Below are positions 22,641 through 23,308 of a DNA stretch of 23,308 nucleotides, piece after piece (the stretch's first letter is position 1; every line of letters starts with the position of its first letter). The notes under the pieces were generated by a model. It searched no databases. It saw nothing but the letters and a program-made list of their open reading frames with translations, and had not been told where the DNA came from. The stretch spans positions 1-23,308 of the forward strand of contig DHIQ01000212.1 in the NCBI GenBank assembly GCA_002403895.1, read 5' to 3'. The position numbers and the translations under genes were made by a program. The stretch is from Candidatus Neomicrothrix sp. UBA4742 (GTDB lineage: Bacteria > Actinomycetota > Acidimicrobiia > Acidimicrobiales > Acidimicrobilacustridaceae).

Positions 22641-23308
22641 TTACGACGTCTTCGTCGCCTTCGACGGCGCGTGGTAGAACCAGCGCGAGGCGCGGCGCCG
22701 GAGTCGGCGTTCGCGTCGGAGTTCGGGTGGCCGTTGTGGATGGGCGGGCCCGGGGACGCGTTCGAAGAAGCGACGCTTCGCGAGTTCGACGAGCAAGAGA
22801 TACAGGGCGACCATGCCGGCGAGAACGGCAAAGAAGCCAGCGGGGAGCGCGGTGAAGCCGAGGTCGTGGGAGAACGGCAAGTAGGGCAAGACCGCACCGA
22901 TGGTGATGACTCCGAGTACCGAGCCGAGGAGCGGGCCGCTGGGTCGGCTGCGCCAAAACGGCACGCGGTGGGTTCGGATCACAAAGACGACGAGGGTTTG
23001 GGTCGCCAGCGATTCGACGAACCAGCCAGAGCGGAACAGTGCAGGCCCCGCCGCGAAAGGACCGAGCATGATCGCGAAAGTGAGAAAGTCGAAGATAGAG
23101 CTGATGGGTCCGAAGAGGAGCATGAATCGTCGGATGAATTTGATGTCCCAATGCGAGGGGCGGGCGAGCAGCTCGGCGTCGACGAGATCGGTGGGGATGG
23201 CCATTTGGCTCGTGTCGTAGAGGAGGTTGTTGAGCAGGATCTGGCTGGGGAGCATGGGTAGGAACGAAAGGAACGTGGAAGCGACGGCGGCGCTGAACAT
23301 GTTTCCGA
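22641..23308 (-). CDS. Magnesium-transporting P-type ATPase, C-terminal part (partial)
   Basis: Only the C-terminal end of this gene lies in the window; the rest continues past 23308. The segments GNMFSAAVASTFLSFLPMLP, SQILLNNLLYDTSQMAIPTD, HWDIKFIRRFMLLFGPISSI and SGWFVESLATQTLVVFVIRT are those of the last membrane helices (about TM5/6 to TM10) of MgtA/MgtB-type P-type ATPases. The phosphorylation domain is outside the window. After the usual end (about KRRFFERVP) there is an extra 30-residue basic tail rich in Arg and Pro (HPQRPPELRRERRLRRRASR, then WFYHAPSKATKTS), which may be a species-specific extension. Mg import is the family role. Confidence 0.88.
   Translation of the reverse strand, partial: GNMFSAAVASTFLSFLPMLPSQILLNNLLYDTSQMAIPTDLVDAELLARPSHWDIKFIRRFMLLFGPISSIFDFLTFAIMLGPFAAGPALFRSGWFVESLATQTLVVFVIRTHRVPFWRSRPSGPLLGSVLGVITIGAVLPYLPFSHDLGFTALPAGFFAVLAGMVALYLLLVELAKRRFFERVPGPAHPQRPPELRRERRLRRRASRWFYHAPSKATKTS

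Overview
The window is chromosomal DNA from a high-GC actinobacterium. An F420-type luciferase-like oxidoreductase, a DUF2630 protein, a DUF4395 membrane protein, frequent GTG and TTG starts, and many acyl-CoA/SDR/MDR enzymes fit that group. A lipid-using member of the Acidimicrobiia is my best guess, but this is inference from gene content, not a phylogeny. I saw no rRNA, tRNA, CRISPR array, transposase or phage gene.

Layout. At 13-1593 there is an ABC-2 permease, probably the partner of an ATPase just outside the window. A broken flavin amine oxidase (1590-2748, minus) and a DUF2630 gene (2770-3012) follow, divergent from an F420-dependent oxidoreductase (3112-4206). Positions 4207-5272 mix gene remains with living genes: a scrap of a DHA2-type MFS transporter, an intact SHOCT membrane protein, a strong hairpin, and the C-terminal scrap of a second luciferase-like oxidoreductase. 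Then come an intact MFS transporter (5268-6488, minus), a putative lipoprotein (6640-7293), DUF4395 (7319-7816, minus), and a TetR regulator behind a perfect 20-bp palindrome (7904-8581). An acyl-CoA synthetase (8710-10383), a phospholipase C-like phosphoesterase (10420-11877, minus) and an SDR enzyme (11992-12816) complete this part.

Positions 12859-16428 hold a complete metal-ion ABC importer: binding lipoprotein, ATPase and two different permeases in tandem. Its leader carries three perfect inverted repeats whose centres are 20 and 20.5 bp apart, the most striking regulatory structure here. Downstream, 16471-18348 is the wreck of a sugar/glycosylation locus. An epimerase with two internal deletions and a family 2 glycosyltransferase with one internal deletion flank an intact DUF2064 glycosyltransferase-like gene.

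The right end has a secreted Thr/Pro-rich lipoprotein (18410-19180), an NADP-dependent MDR oxidoreductase (19240-20289), an acyl-CoA dehydrogenase (20415-21665), a VIT-family iron/manganese transporter (21874-22590) and the C-terminal end of a magnesium-transporting P-type ATPase that runs off the window (22641-23308), all on the minus strand.

Three themes stand out: fatty-acid/lipid metabolism (acyl-CoA synthetase, dehydrogenase, phospholipase, TetR, SDR, MDR); divalent-metal traffic (Zn/Mn importer, VIT, Mg ATPase); and a repeated mode of gene loss in which both ends of a gene survive and the middle is missing. I found no clear new defence or mobile system.
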